From positions 1-64,000 of the forward strand of contig NZ_JBHUQE010000017.1 in NCBI RefSeq assembly GCF_042687825.1: a stretch of DNA of 64,000 bases, in the 5' to 3' direction. Positions 39,135-47,784 of this stretch are shown one piece after another (within the stretch, counting starts at the first letter, position 1; each line of letters begins with the position of its first letter). The stretch comes from Sedimentitalea sp042687825 (GTDB lineage: Bacteria; Pseudomonadota; Alphaproteobacteria; Rhodobacterales; Rhodobacteraceae). Position numbers and translations under genes: made by a program. Below the pieces are notes generated by a model. It worked only from the letters and a program-made list of their open reading frames with translations, was not told the origin of the DNA and did not search any database.

Positions 39135-39256
39135 GTCGCATCCTTTCGAATTGGCCGATCCATGATAGCGGATTTTCCCGTGTCCGGGGATCAAAACTTT
39201 GGCATTTCCGCATGTTAGCACCGGCAAGACCGGATCAGCGGCCATTTTGAACGGGG

Positions 39257-42200
39257 TCAGGCCACCATCAGTTCGGCACGTTTCAGGTCAACCGAGACCA
39301 ATTGGCTGACGCCCTGTTCCGCCATGGTCACGCCGAACAAGCGGTCCATCCGGCTCATGGTCACCGCATGGTGGGTGATGATCAGAAACCGGGTATCGGT
39401 CTGCCGGCACATCTCGTCCAGCAGATCGCAGAACCGGGTGACATTGGCATCGTCCAGCGGTGCGTCGACCTCGTCCAACACGCAGATCGGCGCCGGATTG
39501 GCCAGGAACACGGCGAAGATCAGGGCCATCGCGGTCAGCGTCTGTTCGCCGCCCGACAACAGGCTGAGGGTACTCAGCTTCTTGCCCGGGGGCTGACACA
39601 TGATTTCCAGGCCGGCTTCCAGCGGATCGTCGCTTTCGACCATGACCAGATTGGCCTCGCCGCCGCCAAAGAGATGCTTGAACAGCAGCGCAAAGTTGCT
39701 GTTCACCTGTTCAAAGGCCGTCAGCAGTCGCTCACGCCCCTCACGGTTCAGACTGGCGATGCCGCTGCGCAGGGTCTTGATCGCCGCTTCCAGATCGGCC
39801 TTTTCACCGGTCAGCGTGTCGTGTTCCTCTTGCACTTCACGAGCATCTTCTTCGGCGCGCAGGTTGACCGCGCCCAAGGCGTCGCGCTGGCGCTTGTGCC
39901 GGTTCACCTCGGTTTCCAGCGTCTCGGCATCGGGCATCTGCTCGGGCAGCGTTTCCAGCTGGTTCAGCAACTGGTTCGGAGTCAGTTGGCGGTCTTCGGC
40001 GATGCGCTCGGCGGCCTGCACCACCGTGTCGCGCGCCGCTTCGCAGCGGGCCTCGGCGCCGGCGCGACCCTCGCGGGCCTCGGAGGCGGTGCGCTCGGCC
40101 TCGCGCTCGGCCTGCACCGCGTCGCGCTGAGCTGCCTCGCCACGCGTCAACGCGTCGATGGCCTCGGCCCGGCGAGCTTCGGCCTGGGCGATCGCGTCGG
40201 CCAGTTCCGCGCGACTGGCGGCAATCTCGTCGGGCGCGGTGCTGGCATCGGCCAGTTCGCGTTCCGAGGCGGCGCGCCGTTCGGCCAGTTCCGAAATGCG
40301 CTTTTCCGCCGTTTCCAGACGGTGCCGCCAGCCGCTCAACTCCTTGGTTACCTCCTGGCTGCGCTTTGTGCGGGCCTCGCCTTCGCGGCGCAGTTCGTCA
40401 TGCGCCGAGCGGCGCGACATCATGGCGATGCGGCTGGCCTCGACGGTCATCTTGATGGTTTCAGCGGCGGTCCGCGCGGCCTCGAGATCCCCCAGTTCCG
40501 CCAACGCCCGCTCGGCCTGCAGCACCTGCGCGCGCGCGGCCATCGCCTCTTCGTCATGGCGTGTCACGGCCAGGCCCAGCGATTCCAGCCGCCCCTGTGC
40601 CAGATTGCGGTCGGCCTCGGCCCGGCTGAGTGCGCGGCCCGCCTCGGTCACCGCCCGATCCGCCTGGCGGCGGTTCTCGCGCGCGCGGCGGTCGGCTTCG
40701 GCCAGGGCGGCCAGGCGTTGCGTCAGCATCTCGTGCGCCTGCACCGCACCCTCGGCCTGGGAGGTGGCCTGCACCAGAGACTGTTTCAACTCTTCGAGCC
40801 GGTTCAGCTGCTGCAGCCGCAGCGCCGCCGCGCTGGGCGCGTCCTCGGCCCAGGCACGATATCCGTCCCAGCGCCACAGGTCGCCCTCGAGCGACACCAG
40901 CCGCTGCCCCGGCAACAGATCGGCCTGCAGGCGCGGCGCATCATCCGCCGCCACCAGCCCGATCTGACCCATCCGACGCATCAGCACTTCGGGCACAGAA
41001 ACATGATTGGACAAGGGCGTCACCCCGCCCGGCAGGGGCTGGGTGACGTCATATCCGGGCAGTGCGGCCCAGCCTGACGGCCCTTCCATCTCGACCTCGG
41101 GTGCGCGCAGATCGTCGGCCAGAGCCGCCCCCAGCGCCTTTTCGAACCCCTGTTGCACCTGCAGCCGGTCCAGGATCTGCCCGCCTTCGGCGGTGTCGCG
41201 CTGCAACAGCTTGCTCAGCGCCGTGACCTCGGCCTGCAAAGCGTTCAATTCGCCGGTCGCCTCGGACCGCTCGGCGCGCGCATCCGCCTCGCGCTCATGC
41301 GCCTCGGCACGCTCGGCTTCGGTCTCGGTCAAGGCCTCTTCCGCTTCGGCCGCGGCCTGCACCGCAGCCGCCTCGGAGGCGGTCGCGGTTTCAAGCTCTT
41401 GCGCGGCCCGATCCAGAGCCTCGCCCGCCGCCGTCACCGCAGCGCGAGCACGCTCGGCCTCGGCCTCGGACTTGCCCTGGGTCTTGCGGCTGTCATCGAG
41501 CAGTCGCTGCGCCGATTGGTGCCGGGCGGCCAGCCGCGCCACGTCCTCGGTCAGCTGTGCCAGATCGGACTCGCGCGCCTGCAGGACACCGGCGGCATCC
41601 TGCGCCATCTCGGCGGCCTCTTCCAGCCGGTCGTCATGGCCCTCGCCGGCGCGGGCCAGTTCGCGCAATTCCCAGTCCAGCCGCTCGATGGTCTCTTCGG
41701 CATCGTGGTTCAGACCGGTTTCGCGCGCAATGTCCCGGCCCAGCTGTTCGATACGCCCGGTCAGCGTTTCGATGGTCTGGCGCGCGCGCGTTTCCTGATC
41801 GGTCAGGGTGTCGCGCTGCACCTGCAGGCGCTGCAACACGGCCGCGGCGATCGCCTCTTCCTCGCGCAGGGGCGGCAGCGCTTCTTCGCAGGCGCCGCGC
41901 TGCGTGCTGGCCTGACGCGCCGCCAGTTCCGCCTGCGCGGCCGCCGTGGTGCGGGCGCGCAGCACATCTTCGGCTGCGGCACGGGCCGCGTCGGCCTCGC
42001 TCCAGCGGCGATACAGCAGCATCCCCTCGGCCTGGCGCAACTGTTCGCCGATCCGGCGATACCGCGCCGCCTGCCGCGCCTGTTTTGCCAGCTGCGCCAA
42101 TTGCGCGGCCAACTGTTCGATCACGTCATCGACCCGCAACAGGTTGCTCTCCGCGCCTTTCAGCTTCAATTCGGCCTCGTGGCGGCGCTGATACAGGCCG

Positions 42201-42712
42201 GAAATGCCGGCGGCTTCTTCGAGGATGCGACGCCGCGCCTTGGGCTTGGCGTTGATCAGCTCGCTGATCTGGCCCTGGCGCACCAGCGCCGGCGAATGCG
42301 CTCCGGTCGAGGCATCGGCAAACAGCATCTGCACATCTCGGGCGCGGACATCCTTGGCGTTGGCCTTGTAGGCGCTGCCGACATCGCGGGTGATCCGCCG
42401 CACGATCTCCAGCATGTCCGAGTCGTTGAACCCGGCCGGGGCAAGACGGTCGGAATTGTCGATCTGCAGGCTGACCTCGGCAAAATTGCGCGCCGGGCGG
42501 GTCGCCGCGCCGGCAAAGATCACGTCCTCCATGCCGCCGCCGCGCATCGCCGTTGGGCGGTTCTCGCCCATGACCCAGCGCAAGGCTTCGAGCAGGTTGG
42601 ATTTGCCGCAACCGTTCGGGCCGACCACGCCGGTCAGACCGTCCGCGATGATCAGGTCGGTCGGATCGACAAAGCTTTTAAAGCCGGTGAGTCTGAGTTT
42701 TGAAAAACGCAA
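39257..42712 (-). CDS. smc: Chromosome segregation protein SMC
   Basis: 1151 residues starting at a TTG. ATPase head: Walker A VVGPNGCGKSNLLEALRWVMGE near residue 35; C-terminal signature LSLLSGGEQTLTAMAL and Walker B PICVLDEVDAPLDDANV. Between them are two long Ala/Glu/Arg-rich coiled-coil arms (about 165-480 and 620-950) flanking a hinge with its glycine-rich ALPGYDVTQPLPGGV region. SMC forms the bacterial condensin with ScpA and ScpB. Neither partner gene is adjacent. Length and arrangement are normal. Confidence 0.97.
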   Translation of the reverse strand: MRFSKLRLTGFKSFVDPTDLIIADGLTGVVGPNGCGKSNLLEALRWVMGENRPTAMRGGGMEDVIFAGAATRPARNFAEVSLQIDNSDRLAPAGFNDSDMLEIVRRITRDVGSAYKANAKDVRARDVQMLFADASTGAHSPALVRQGQISELINAKPKARRRILEEAAGISGLYQRRHEAELKLKGAESNLLRVDDVIEQLAAQLAQLAKQARQAARYRRIGEQLRQAEGMLLYRRWSEADAARAAAEDVLRARTTAAAQAELAARQASTQRGACEEALPPLREEEAIAAAVLQRLQVQRDTLTDQETRARQTIETLTGRIEQLGRDIARETGLNHDAEETIERLDWELRELARAGEGHDDRLEEAAEMAQDAAGVLQARESDLAQLTEDVARLAARHQSAQRLLDDSRKTQGKSEAEAERARAAVTAAGEALDRAAQELETATASEAAAVQAAAEAEEALTETEAERAEAHEREADARAERSEATGELNALQAEVTALSKLLQRDTAEGGQILDRLQVQQGFEKALGAALADDLRAPEVEMEGPSGWAALPGYDVTQPLPGGVTPLSNHVSVPEVLMRRMGQIGLVAADDAPRLQADLLPGQRLVSLEGDLWRWDGYRAWAEDAPSAAALRLQQLNRLEELKQSLVQATSQAEGAVQAHEMLTQRLAALAEADRRARENRRQADRAVTEAGRALSRAEADRNLAQGRLESLGLAVTRHDEEAMAARAQVLQAERALAELGDLEAARTAAETIKMTVEASRIAMMSRRSAHDELRREGEARTKRSQEVTKELSGWRHRLETAEKRISELAERRAASERELADASTAPDEIAASRAELADAIAQAEARRAEAIDALTRGEAAQRDAVQAEREAERTASEAREGRAGAEARCEAARDTVVQAAERIAEDRQLTPNQLLNQLETLPEQMPDAETLETEVNRHKRQRDALGAVNLRAEEDAREVQEEHDTLTGEKADLEAAIKTLRSGIASLNREGRERLLTAFEQVNSNFALLFKHLFGGGEANLVMVESDDPLEAGLEIMCQPPGKKLSTLSLLSGGEQTLTAMALIFAVFLANPAPICVLDEVDAPLDDANVTRFCDLLDEMCRQTDTRFLIITHHAVTMSRMDRLFGVTMAEQGVSQLVSVDLKRAELMVA

Positions 42713-42791
42713 GGGCCTGCTCGTTTTGATTCCCGTCTAACCTTGGAATGTGCCGCCTTCGGCTTGGCCGAGTCAATGAACATTATCAGTA

Positions 42792-42819
42792 TGTGGGGAA
42801 TTGAGCATACTTACCCACA
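42792..42819. promoter_or_regulatory. Inverted repeat in the AT-rich region upstream of smc
   Basis: TGTGGG (42792-42797) and CCCACA (42814-42819) face each other across 16 bases. The palindrome CAATATATTG lies at 42818-42827. This is the AT-rich stretch between the smc start and the lipoprotein gene, so it probably holds the smc promoter. The binding protein is unknown. Confidence 0.3.
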
Positions 42820-42887
42820 ATATATTGACACGCTGACAAGTCTTCCTGGCTGTGCATGCGGCCCGAATCCGCGCCCTGGCAGAGGGT

Positions 42888-43295
42888 CTAATATGGATCG
42901 CAATCAAAGTCCGTATAGGGTCCGCCCGGTATGTCGCCGACCGATTGGCTGACCTGCAGACAGCTAAAGGACCCGGTCTGCGCCGGCATTGGTCGGTTGG
43001 GCGGACGGTCACCGCAGGACAGAACCCCGGTGGCGACGGACTGATCCCCGCGCACCTGCAGCACCTCGCAACCGCTGGCCCGGGCCATGGCGAATCCGGC
43101 CCGTGCCCGGATCGGACCGAACCGGGGGGCATATTGCGGATTGACGCGCATTGCCTCGGCCAGATCGCCGCGCACCCTGACGTCGAAGACGCTGCCATCC
43201 ACGGCGATCCGCGTCACCGGCGCGCCGCTGAAATAGGGGCTGGGCGCGTTGCACGCCGACAGGGTCAGCAGAAACAGGGACAGCCAACGGATCAT
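42888..43295 (-). CDS. Putative small lipoprotein, 135 residues
   Basis: MIRWLSLFLLTLSACNAPSP has a lipoprotein signal with lipobox LSAC, so Cys15 should be lipidated. The mature region has a conserved-looking start (APVTRIAVDGSVFDVRVRGDLAEAMRVNPQYAPRFGPI) and several Cys residues (SGCEV, LSCGD, FSCLQ, FDCDPY) that may form disulfides. No function is recognised. It lies upstream of smc on the same strand, separated by about 175 bases. Confidence 0.75.
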   Translation of the reverse strand: MIRWLSLFLLTLSACNAPSPYFSGAPVTRIAVDGSVFDVRVRGDLAEAMRVNPQYAPRFGPIRARAGFAMARASGCEVLQVRGDQSVATGVLSCGDRPPNRPMPAQTGSFSCLQVSQSVGDIPGGPYTDFDCDPY

Positions 43296-43388
43296 GTTCT
43301 CAGCTTGGCCGCCAAAGGCTTAACAATTCCTTGCCGCCAAACCCCGCGGATATCGGCCGGCAGAAAGCAGTTGCCGCCCCCACACAGC

Positions 43389-43405
43389 GGTCATATTATT
43401 TGACC
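43389..43405. promoter_or_regulatory. Candidate GntR autoregulatory operator
   Basis: GGTCA-N7-TGACC is a perfect inverted repeat (43389-43393 and 43401-43405) with an AT-only spacer. It lies 19 bases before the start of the FadR-type regulator gene. Such repeats are typical self-operators of this regulator class. Confidence 0.45.
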
Positions 43406-43423
43406 AATCCACAGGGTGTCGTC

Positions 43424-44191
43424 ATGCCGTTTCAAAAGATCCAGTCGGAAAAGCTGTCCCATGCGGTGGTCCGCCAGATCGAACAACTGATCCTGCGCGG
43501 TATCCTGCGCCCCGGCGCGCGGCTGCCGGCCGAACGCGAACTATCCGAACGTCTGGGCGTGTCGCGCCCGTCGCTGCGCGACGCGGTGGCCGAACTGCAG
43601 GACAAGGGGCTGCTGGCCGCCCGCCCCGGTGCCGGGGTCTTTGTCGCCGATGTTTTGGGGTCGGCGTTCTCGCCGGCGTTGATCCGTTTGTTCGCGGACC
43701 ATGACGAAGCAGTGTTCGACTATTTGTCATTTCGCCGCGACATCGAGGCGCTGGCCGCCGAGCGCGCCGCCCGGCTGGGCACGGACAGCGATCTGGCTGT
43801 CATCCAGACGATCTTTCAGCGCATGGCCGAGGCACAGGACCGCCACGCCCCCAAGGACGAGGCAATACTGGATGCGCAGTTTCACAGCGCCATCATTGAA
43901 GCCGGCCACAATGTTGTGATGCTGCACATGATGCGGTCAATGTTCGACCTGATGCGCCAGGGGGTGTTCTACAACCGACAGGTCATGTTTCAACAGCGCA
44001 CCACCCGCGCGGCTCTGCTGGACCAGCACCGCGCCATAAACGACGCCCTGCAGGCCCGCGACCCGGTTGCCGCACGGGCCGCGGTGCTGGCGCATCTAGA
44101 CTATGTCGAGCGTTCGCTGATCGATCAAAAAAAGGCCGAAGCCAACGAGGCCGTCGCCCGGCAACGCCTGCAGCAGACACGTTCAGGCTGA
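43424..44191 (+). CDS. GntR-family regulator, FadR/PdhR (FCD) subfamily
   Basis: 255 residues. N-terminal winged helix: SHAVVRQIEQLILRGILRPGARLPAERELSERLGVSRPSLRDAVAELQDKGLL. The C-terminal FCD all-helical ligand domain includes the metal-binding Asp and His residues (DAQFHSAII, DQHRAINDALQARD). FCD regulators of this type sense organic acids such as pyruvate, lactate or glycolate. The target may be distant, since the following ~700 bases have no gene. The ATG at 43424 follows AGGGTG, and a perfect inverted repeat lies just upstream. Confidence 0.9.
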   Translation: MPFQKIQSEKLSHAVVRQIEQLILRGILRPGARLPAERELSERLGVSRPSLRDAVAELQDKGLLAARPGAGVFVADVLGSAFSPALIRLFADHDEAVFDYLSFRRDIEALAAERAARLGTDSDLAVIQTIFQRMAEAQDRHAPKDEAILDAQFHSAIIEAGHNVVMLHMMRSMFDLMRQGVFYNRQVMFQQRTTRAALLDQHRAINDALQARDPVAARAAVLAHLDYVERSLIDQKKAEANEAVARQRLQQTRSG

Positions 44192-44870
44192 TCGCTACGC
44201 ATGTGCGCCAAGGCAAGCGTTGTGTCAGTCGATGTGATCCGGGTCCTCCGCATGAAGAACCAGACCGGTTCCCACACGTGATGAGAGCCGGATGTGTCAG
44301 CCAAAAGCGATGTTTTTCAACGCCACCCCGATCCGATTTCGGGACATGCAAACGCCAGGTCGTGTCCTGCAGAACATGGGAGTGGCCGGCGCATGACCAG
44401 ACGAACCTTTCGTCTGGGGAACGCGTCCGGTTTCGCGCACGCCGGCCTTTCGGTGGCACGGGTATCCATCGTCGAAGAAGACCGGGTACACCAATATTTC
44501 AAGAGCCTGGTTGGCTTTTCGGGCCGTTGGGCAAAGCAACGTCGGACCCCGTTGTCTCGTTCTTTCTGCCAACACCGCACAAAGCGGAACCTGCCCTCGA
44601 TTGCCCAAGATGCGCTGGATGGCCCGCTGGTCTGTGGCAAAAAGGCAGAAGTCCGCAGAATGTGCAGTTCTATCTCGGCGTTCCGATCCACGACCCAAAC
44701 AATGCCATCCTGAGAGCGCTGGCCGCGATCGGCAACGTGACCGGCGCGTGGCATCCCGACGACGTCGGCGCCAGGATCGAATTCGCCTGAAAGCAGCAAT
44801 GCATCGCACCGACAGCATGTAACGGATCACAATTGCCAAAGTCGCCCGGACGATTCCGACCCGGGATCGA
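44192..44870. other. Non-coding or decayed stretch between the GntR gene and the Fo operon
   Basis: About 680 bases with several overlapping open frames on both strands. None has family motifs, a good ribosome binding site or a natural composition. It may contain remains of an old gene. No tRNA or repeat was found. Confidence 0.45.
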
Positions 44871-44874
44871 ATGA

Positions 44875-44902
44875 AAAACCCGGTTCCTTCGAACCGGGTT
44901 TT
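44875..44902. terminator. Strong bidirectional terminator at the end of the Fo operon
   Basis: A perfect 12-bp stem (AAAACCCGGTTC with GAACCGGGTTTT) and a 4-nt loop, with T-runs on both strands. It lies 37 bases after the atpF stop, so it terminates the minus-strand Fo operon, and it can also stop plus-strand reads. Confidence 0.9.
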
Positions 44903-44938
44903 CCGTTTTCACAACGAAACTGTGGACGTTGCCACGGT

Positions 44939-45514
44939 TCAGTGCAGTTTGGTATCCACCTGCGCGATGGCGTCGTCGATCAGCTTGTTGCCTTCGGCGG
45001 CGGTCATTTGTTTGGCGATCACTTCGCGGGTGGCAGCCACGGCAATCGAGATCGCCTGGTCACGCACTTCTTTCACGGCAGAGGCCTCGGCCGATGCAAT
45101 CTGATCCTCGGCGGCGGCCAGACGGCGCGCAATCGAGGTTTTCAGATCGGCCTTGGCCTTGTCGGCCGCGATCTTGGCGTCGCTCTGGGCGGCCGCGACG
45201 ATGCGGTCGGCCTGTTCCTGCACTTCCTTTTGCTTGCGCTCATAGGATGCCAGAATGGTCTGGGCCTCTTCGCGCAGGGCACGGGCTTCGTCCAGTTCCG
45301 ACTTGATGCCCTCGGCGCGTTTGTCCAGCATGCCGCCCAAAAGGGTGGGCACCTTGAGGTAAACCAGGACCCCGACGAACAGCAGGAATGCCAGCGTCAC
45401 AACAAAGTTGGTGTTGTGCAGCGAGAAAAACGGCCCGCCGGCAGCCAGCGCCGGACTGGCCGACCCCATGGTCAGGGCAGCCAGAGTCAGGACAGGTGTG
45501 ATGTTCTTGCGCAT
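44939..45514 (-). CDS. atpF: F1Fo ATP synthase subunit b
   Basis: 191 residues. Part of the peripheral stalk. N-terminal membrane helix (FVVTLAFLLFVGVLVYL) and a long charged coiled coil (EARALREEAQTILASYERKQKEVQEQADRIV). The first ~24 residues look like a cleavable or leader segment ending ALAAGG, as in other purple alphaproteobacteria. It is the last gene of the operon, five bases after the b' gene, followed by a strong terminator. Confidence 0.94.
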   Translation of the reverse strand: MRKNITPVLTLAALTMGSASPALAAGGPFFSLHNTNFVVTLAFLLFVGVLVYLKVPTLLGGMLDKRAEGIKSELDEARALREEAQTILASYERKQKEVQEQADRIVAAAQSDAKIAADKAKADLKTSIARRLAAAEDQIASAEASAVKEVRDQAISIAVAATREVIAKQMTAAEGNKLIDDAIAQVDTKLH

Positions 45515-45519
45515 GTCCC

Positions 45520-46065
45520 TTATCCCTTTACCCGGTCTGCCACGGCAGACTGAACCGCCTTGGCGTCAGCCTTGCCACCCAGAGCGGTGACCAGCTCGAC
45601 CGCGGTATCGGTGGCCACGATCTTGATGCTGTCCAGTGCCCCGGCGCGAATTTCGGAAATGGCCTTTTCGGACTCGGCCGACTTGGCCGAAATCTCGGCA
45701 TCAGCCTTCTGGATGGCGACATCCAGGTCGGCCTGGATTTCCGCCTTGGCCTTGGCGACGATCGACTGCGCCTCGGTCCGGGCATCTGCCAGAGCCTGAT
45801 TATAGGCAGCTTCGGCCTCGACGGCCTTGGCCTTGAGGTCTTCGGCAGCGGCAAGATCGTTGGTGATCGTGCCCTGGCGCTCGGCCAGGATCGCGGCGAT
45901 GCGCGGCAGCGCCACCCGCGACAGCACGAGAAAGATCACGACAAGCGTGACCACGAGCCAGAACATCTGGTTCGGGAACCAATCGAAACACAGCTGCGGC
46001 ATGCCGATTGCGCCGCCGTGCGAGTCAACACATGTGCTGACGGTTCCTGTGGTTTCGGTCGCCAT
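45520..46065 (-). CDS. atpX: F1Fo ATP synthase subunit b'
   Basis: 181 residues. The second b-type stalk subunit, forming a b-b' heterodimer as in photosynthetic bacteria and chloroplasts. It has an N-terminal polar extension, a membrane helix (QMFWLVVTLVVIFLVLSRVAL), then the family motif PRIAAILAERQGTITNDLAAAE and a coiled coil rich in Ala, Glu and Lys. AAGGAGG precedes the ATG. It lies between atpE and atpF. Confidence 0.94.
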   Translation of the reverse strand: MATETTGTVSTCVDSHGGAIGMPQLCFDWFPNQMFWLVVTLVVIFLVLSRVALPRIAAILAERQGTITNDLAAAEDLKAKAVEAEAAYNQALADARTEAQSIVAKAKAEIQADLDVAIQKADAEISAKSAESEKAISEIRAGALDSIKIVATDTAVELVTALGGKADAKAVQSAVADRVKG

Positions 46066-46093
46066 ATCGTCCTCCTTGGGAACTTAGCCTACA

Positions 46094-46123
46094 CCGGGCA
46101 GCACGCAGGAACGCGCCGCCCGG
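46094..46123 (-). other. Intercistronic hairpin after atpE
   Basis: CCGGGC and GCCCGG (46094-46099 and 46118-46123) pair, with further partial pairing inside, in the 82-base gap between the c- and b'-subunit genes. A hairpin here is often used to stabilise the upstream mRNA so that the c subunit is made in excess. That role is inferred. Confidence 0.4.
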
Positions 46124-46147
46124 CCGTAAGGATGAGCTTCCTAAGAG

Positions 46148-46384
46148 TTAGACGGCGAACATCAGCAGCAGCGCGACGAGGAACGAGAAGATCCCCAGGG
46201 CTTCCGAGAACGCGATACCGATGAACATGGTCGCCATCTGACCGCCAGCGGCGGACGGGTTGCGCAGCGCGCCGGACAGGTAGTTCCCGACCACGTGGCC
46301 CACACCGACAGCGGCGCCACCCATACCGGTACAAGCCAGACCTGCGCCGATGTATGCGCCCATTTGTACGACGTCACCTTCCAT
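46148..46384 (-). CDS. atpE: F1Fo ATP synthase subunit c
   Basis: 78 residues, two helices joined by a polar loop (LRNPSA). The ion-binding carboxylate is the Glu in FIGIAFSEALGIFSF on helix 2. The first helix has the small-residue GAYIGAGLACTGMGGAAVGVGH pattern with GxGxG repeats. No Gln/Ser/Thr sodium signature is evident, so it is proton-type. AAGGAGAAATATC precedes the ATG. The c ring is the rotor of the enzyme. Confidence 0.96.
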   Translation of the reverse strand: MEGDVVQMGAYIGAGLACTGMGGAAVGVGHVVGNYLSGALRNPSAAGGQMATMFIGIAFSEALGIFSFLVALLLMFAV

Positions 46385-46449
46385 GATATTTCTCCTTACG
46401 ATGGAATGAGTTGGTTTCGTTGGGTCCGCGACCTGCGAACCCGTGTTCT

Positions 46450-47220
46450 TTAGTGATGCGGGTGCAATGCGTCCTTGAGGTAGACACAAGTCAGGATTGC
46501 AAAAACATAGGCCTGGATGAACGACACCAGGATTTCCAGCGCATAGATCGCGCTGATCGCCAGCACCGAGACCGGCGCGATGACGGCGAGCCCGGCAAAG
46601 GCGGCAAACACCTTAATCACCGCGTGACCGGCCATCATGTTGCCCATCAGACGAATGGAATGGCTGACGGGGCGCACGAAATACGAGATCACCTCGATCA
46701 GCGCCAGAACCGGGCGCAGCGCCAGCGGCGCCTGCTCGATCCAGAACAGTTTGAGGAAACTGGCGCCGTGCAGGTAGAACCCCAGGACGGTGACGGTCAG
46801 GAACACCGCAAGCGCCATCACCACGGTAACGGCCAGATGGCTGGTCGTGGTGAACGACCCGGGGATCAGACCCAGAAAGTTGGCGCAGACGATGAACATG
46901 AACAGCGTCATGATATAGGGGAAATACTTGATGCCATCCTTGCCGGTGACATCCTCGACCATCTTGTAGACAAAGCCATAGGCCAGTTCGGCGATCGACT
47001 GGCTGCGGCTGGGGACGATGGCGCGTTTCGAGGTGCTGAGCACCAGAAGACCGATGATCGCCAGAACCGCCAGCCCCATCCACAGGGTGACGTTGGTCGG
47101 CGTGTACCAGGAAACCGCGCCGTCGCCGAACAGCGGCTTGACGATGAACTGATCCATCGGATGGAATACCAGGCCGCCTTCTTCTGCGGCGTGTTCTGCA
47201 CCTGCTGCTTCGCTTGCCAA
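46450..47220 (-). CDS. atpB: F1Fo ATP synthase subunit a
   Basis: 256 residues. Stator subunit holding the two proton half-channels. The essential Arg lies in PVSHSIRLMGNMMAGH. The C-terminal helix reads EILVSFIQAYVFAILTCVYL. An N-terminal HPMDQFIVKPLFG precedes the first helix, and about five to six helices are visible. The start appears to be a TTG (47218-47220) preceded by AAAGGGA. The first ATG further in would remove 21 residues that are part of the normal N terminus. Confidence 0.95.
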   Translation of the reverse strand: MASEAAGAEHAAEEGGLVFHPMDQFIVKPLFGDGAVSWYTPTNVTLWMGLAVLAIIGLLVLSTSKRAIVPSRSQSIAELAYGFVYKMVEDVTGKDGIKYFPYIMTLFMFIVCANFLGLIPGSFTTTSHLAVTVVMALAVFLTVTVLGFYLHGASFLKLFWIEQAPLALRPVLALIEVISYFVRPVSHSIRLMGNMMAGHAVIKVFAAFAGLAVIAPVSVLAISAIYALEILVSFIQAYVFAILTCVYLKDALHPHH

Positions 47221-47223
47221 GGT

Positions 47224-47568
47224 TCAGTCCCTTTCGTCTTTAGTGGCCTCGTCGGCCAATTTCGTCTCTTGGATCTCGCGTGCGCTGCGCAGCATCGTCT
47301 TGATGCCAGCGGCGAGACCCAGCAATGTGAACAGGACGAGAAAGATCGGGAGCGTCCCGAACAGGCTGTCCAGCCCGTATCCCATCCCAAAGCCGATCCC
47401 CAGACCGACCACCAGTTCTATCACCATCCGCCAGGCCAGATGCGCCTGGGAATAATGCTCATCCTTGTGGGATTTTCTCGGTTCGGCCTTTTTGGCCTCT
47501 TCGATCCTGGCCTCAAGCTGCGCCAGACGCTGCTTTTGGTCCTCGTCGATCACCGGGACATCCCTCAT
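47224..47568 (-). CDS. atpI: AtpI/AtpZ-type ATP synthase assembly protein
   Basis: 114 residues. A charged coiled-coil N terminus (DEDQKQRLAQLEARIEEAKKAEPRKSHKDEH), then two hydrophobic helices with glycine-rich faces (MVIELVVGLGIGFGMGYGLD and LFTLLGLAAGIKTML). AtpI helps assemble the c ring and, with AtpZ, may act as a magnesium channel. It is the first gene of the Fo operon, and a promoter-like element lies just upstream. Confidence 0.92.
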   Translation of the reverse strand: MRDVPVIDEDQKQRLAQLEARIEEAKKAEPRKSHKDEHYSQAHLAWRMVIELVVGLGIGFGMGYGLDSLFGTLPIFLVLFTLLGLAAGIKTMLRSAREIQETKLADEATKDERD

Positions 47569-47583
47569 GCATGTTCAGCCATG

Positions 47584-47612
47584 GTGCTAAGGTGCGCACC
47601 GGCCGGAGTCAA
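47584..47612 (-). promoter_or_regulatory. Probable promoter of the Fo operon
   Basis: On the minus strand TTGACT (47612-47607) is 17 bases from TAGCAC (47589-47584), fitting the housekeeping sigma pattern. The predicted start would leave only about 10 bases before the atpI ATG. This is either a near-leaderless transcript or a sign that a more distal promoter is used. Confidence 0.4.
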
Positions 47613-47736
47613 TTGCCCGGAACCCCTGGGGAAACAAGGCGTAAGTATTTGCTTTAAAGCACCTTTTCCAATCCAACAGATGAGCGGGTTAATCGGTCGC
47701 AGCCCGTGCGGGGCGGATTTTGCGGGTTTTGCATAT

Positions 47737-47752
47737 TCAACCAATCGGTTGA
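47737..47752. promoter_or_regulatory. Candidate ArsR-family operator
   Basis: TCAACC-AATC-GGTTGA is a perfect inverted repeat 32 bases before the ArsR-type gene, preceded by ATAT. The TTCAA/TTGA arrangement is typical of ArsR-family operators. It overlaps a TTGACG -35-like sequence, as expected for self-repression. Confidence 0.5.
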
Positions 47753-47784
47753 CGGTCGGGTCCGGCTAGCGCTAGGGGCAGCAC

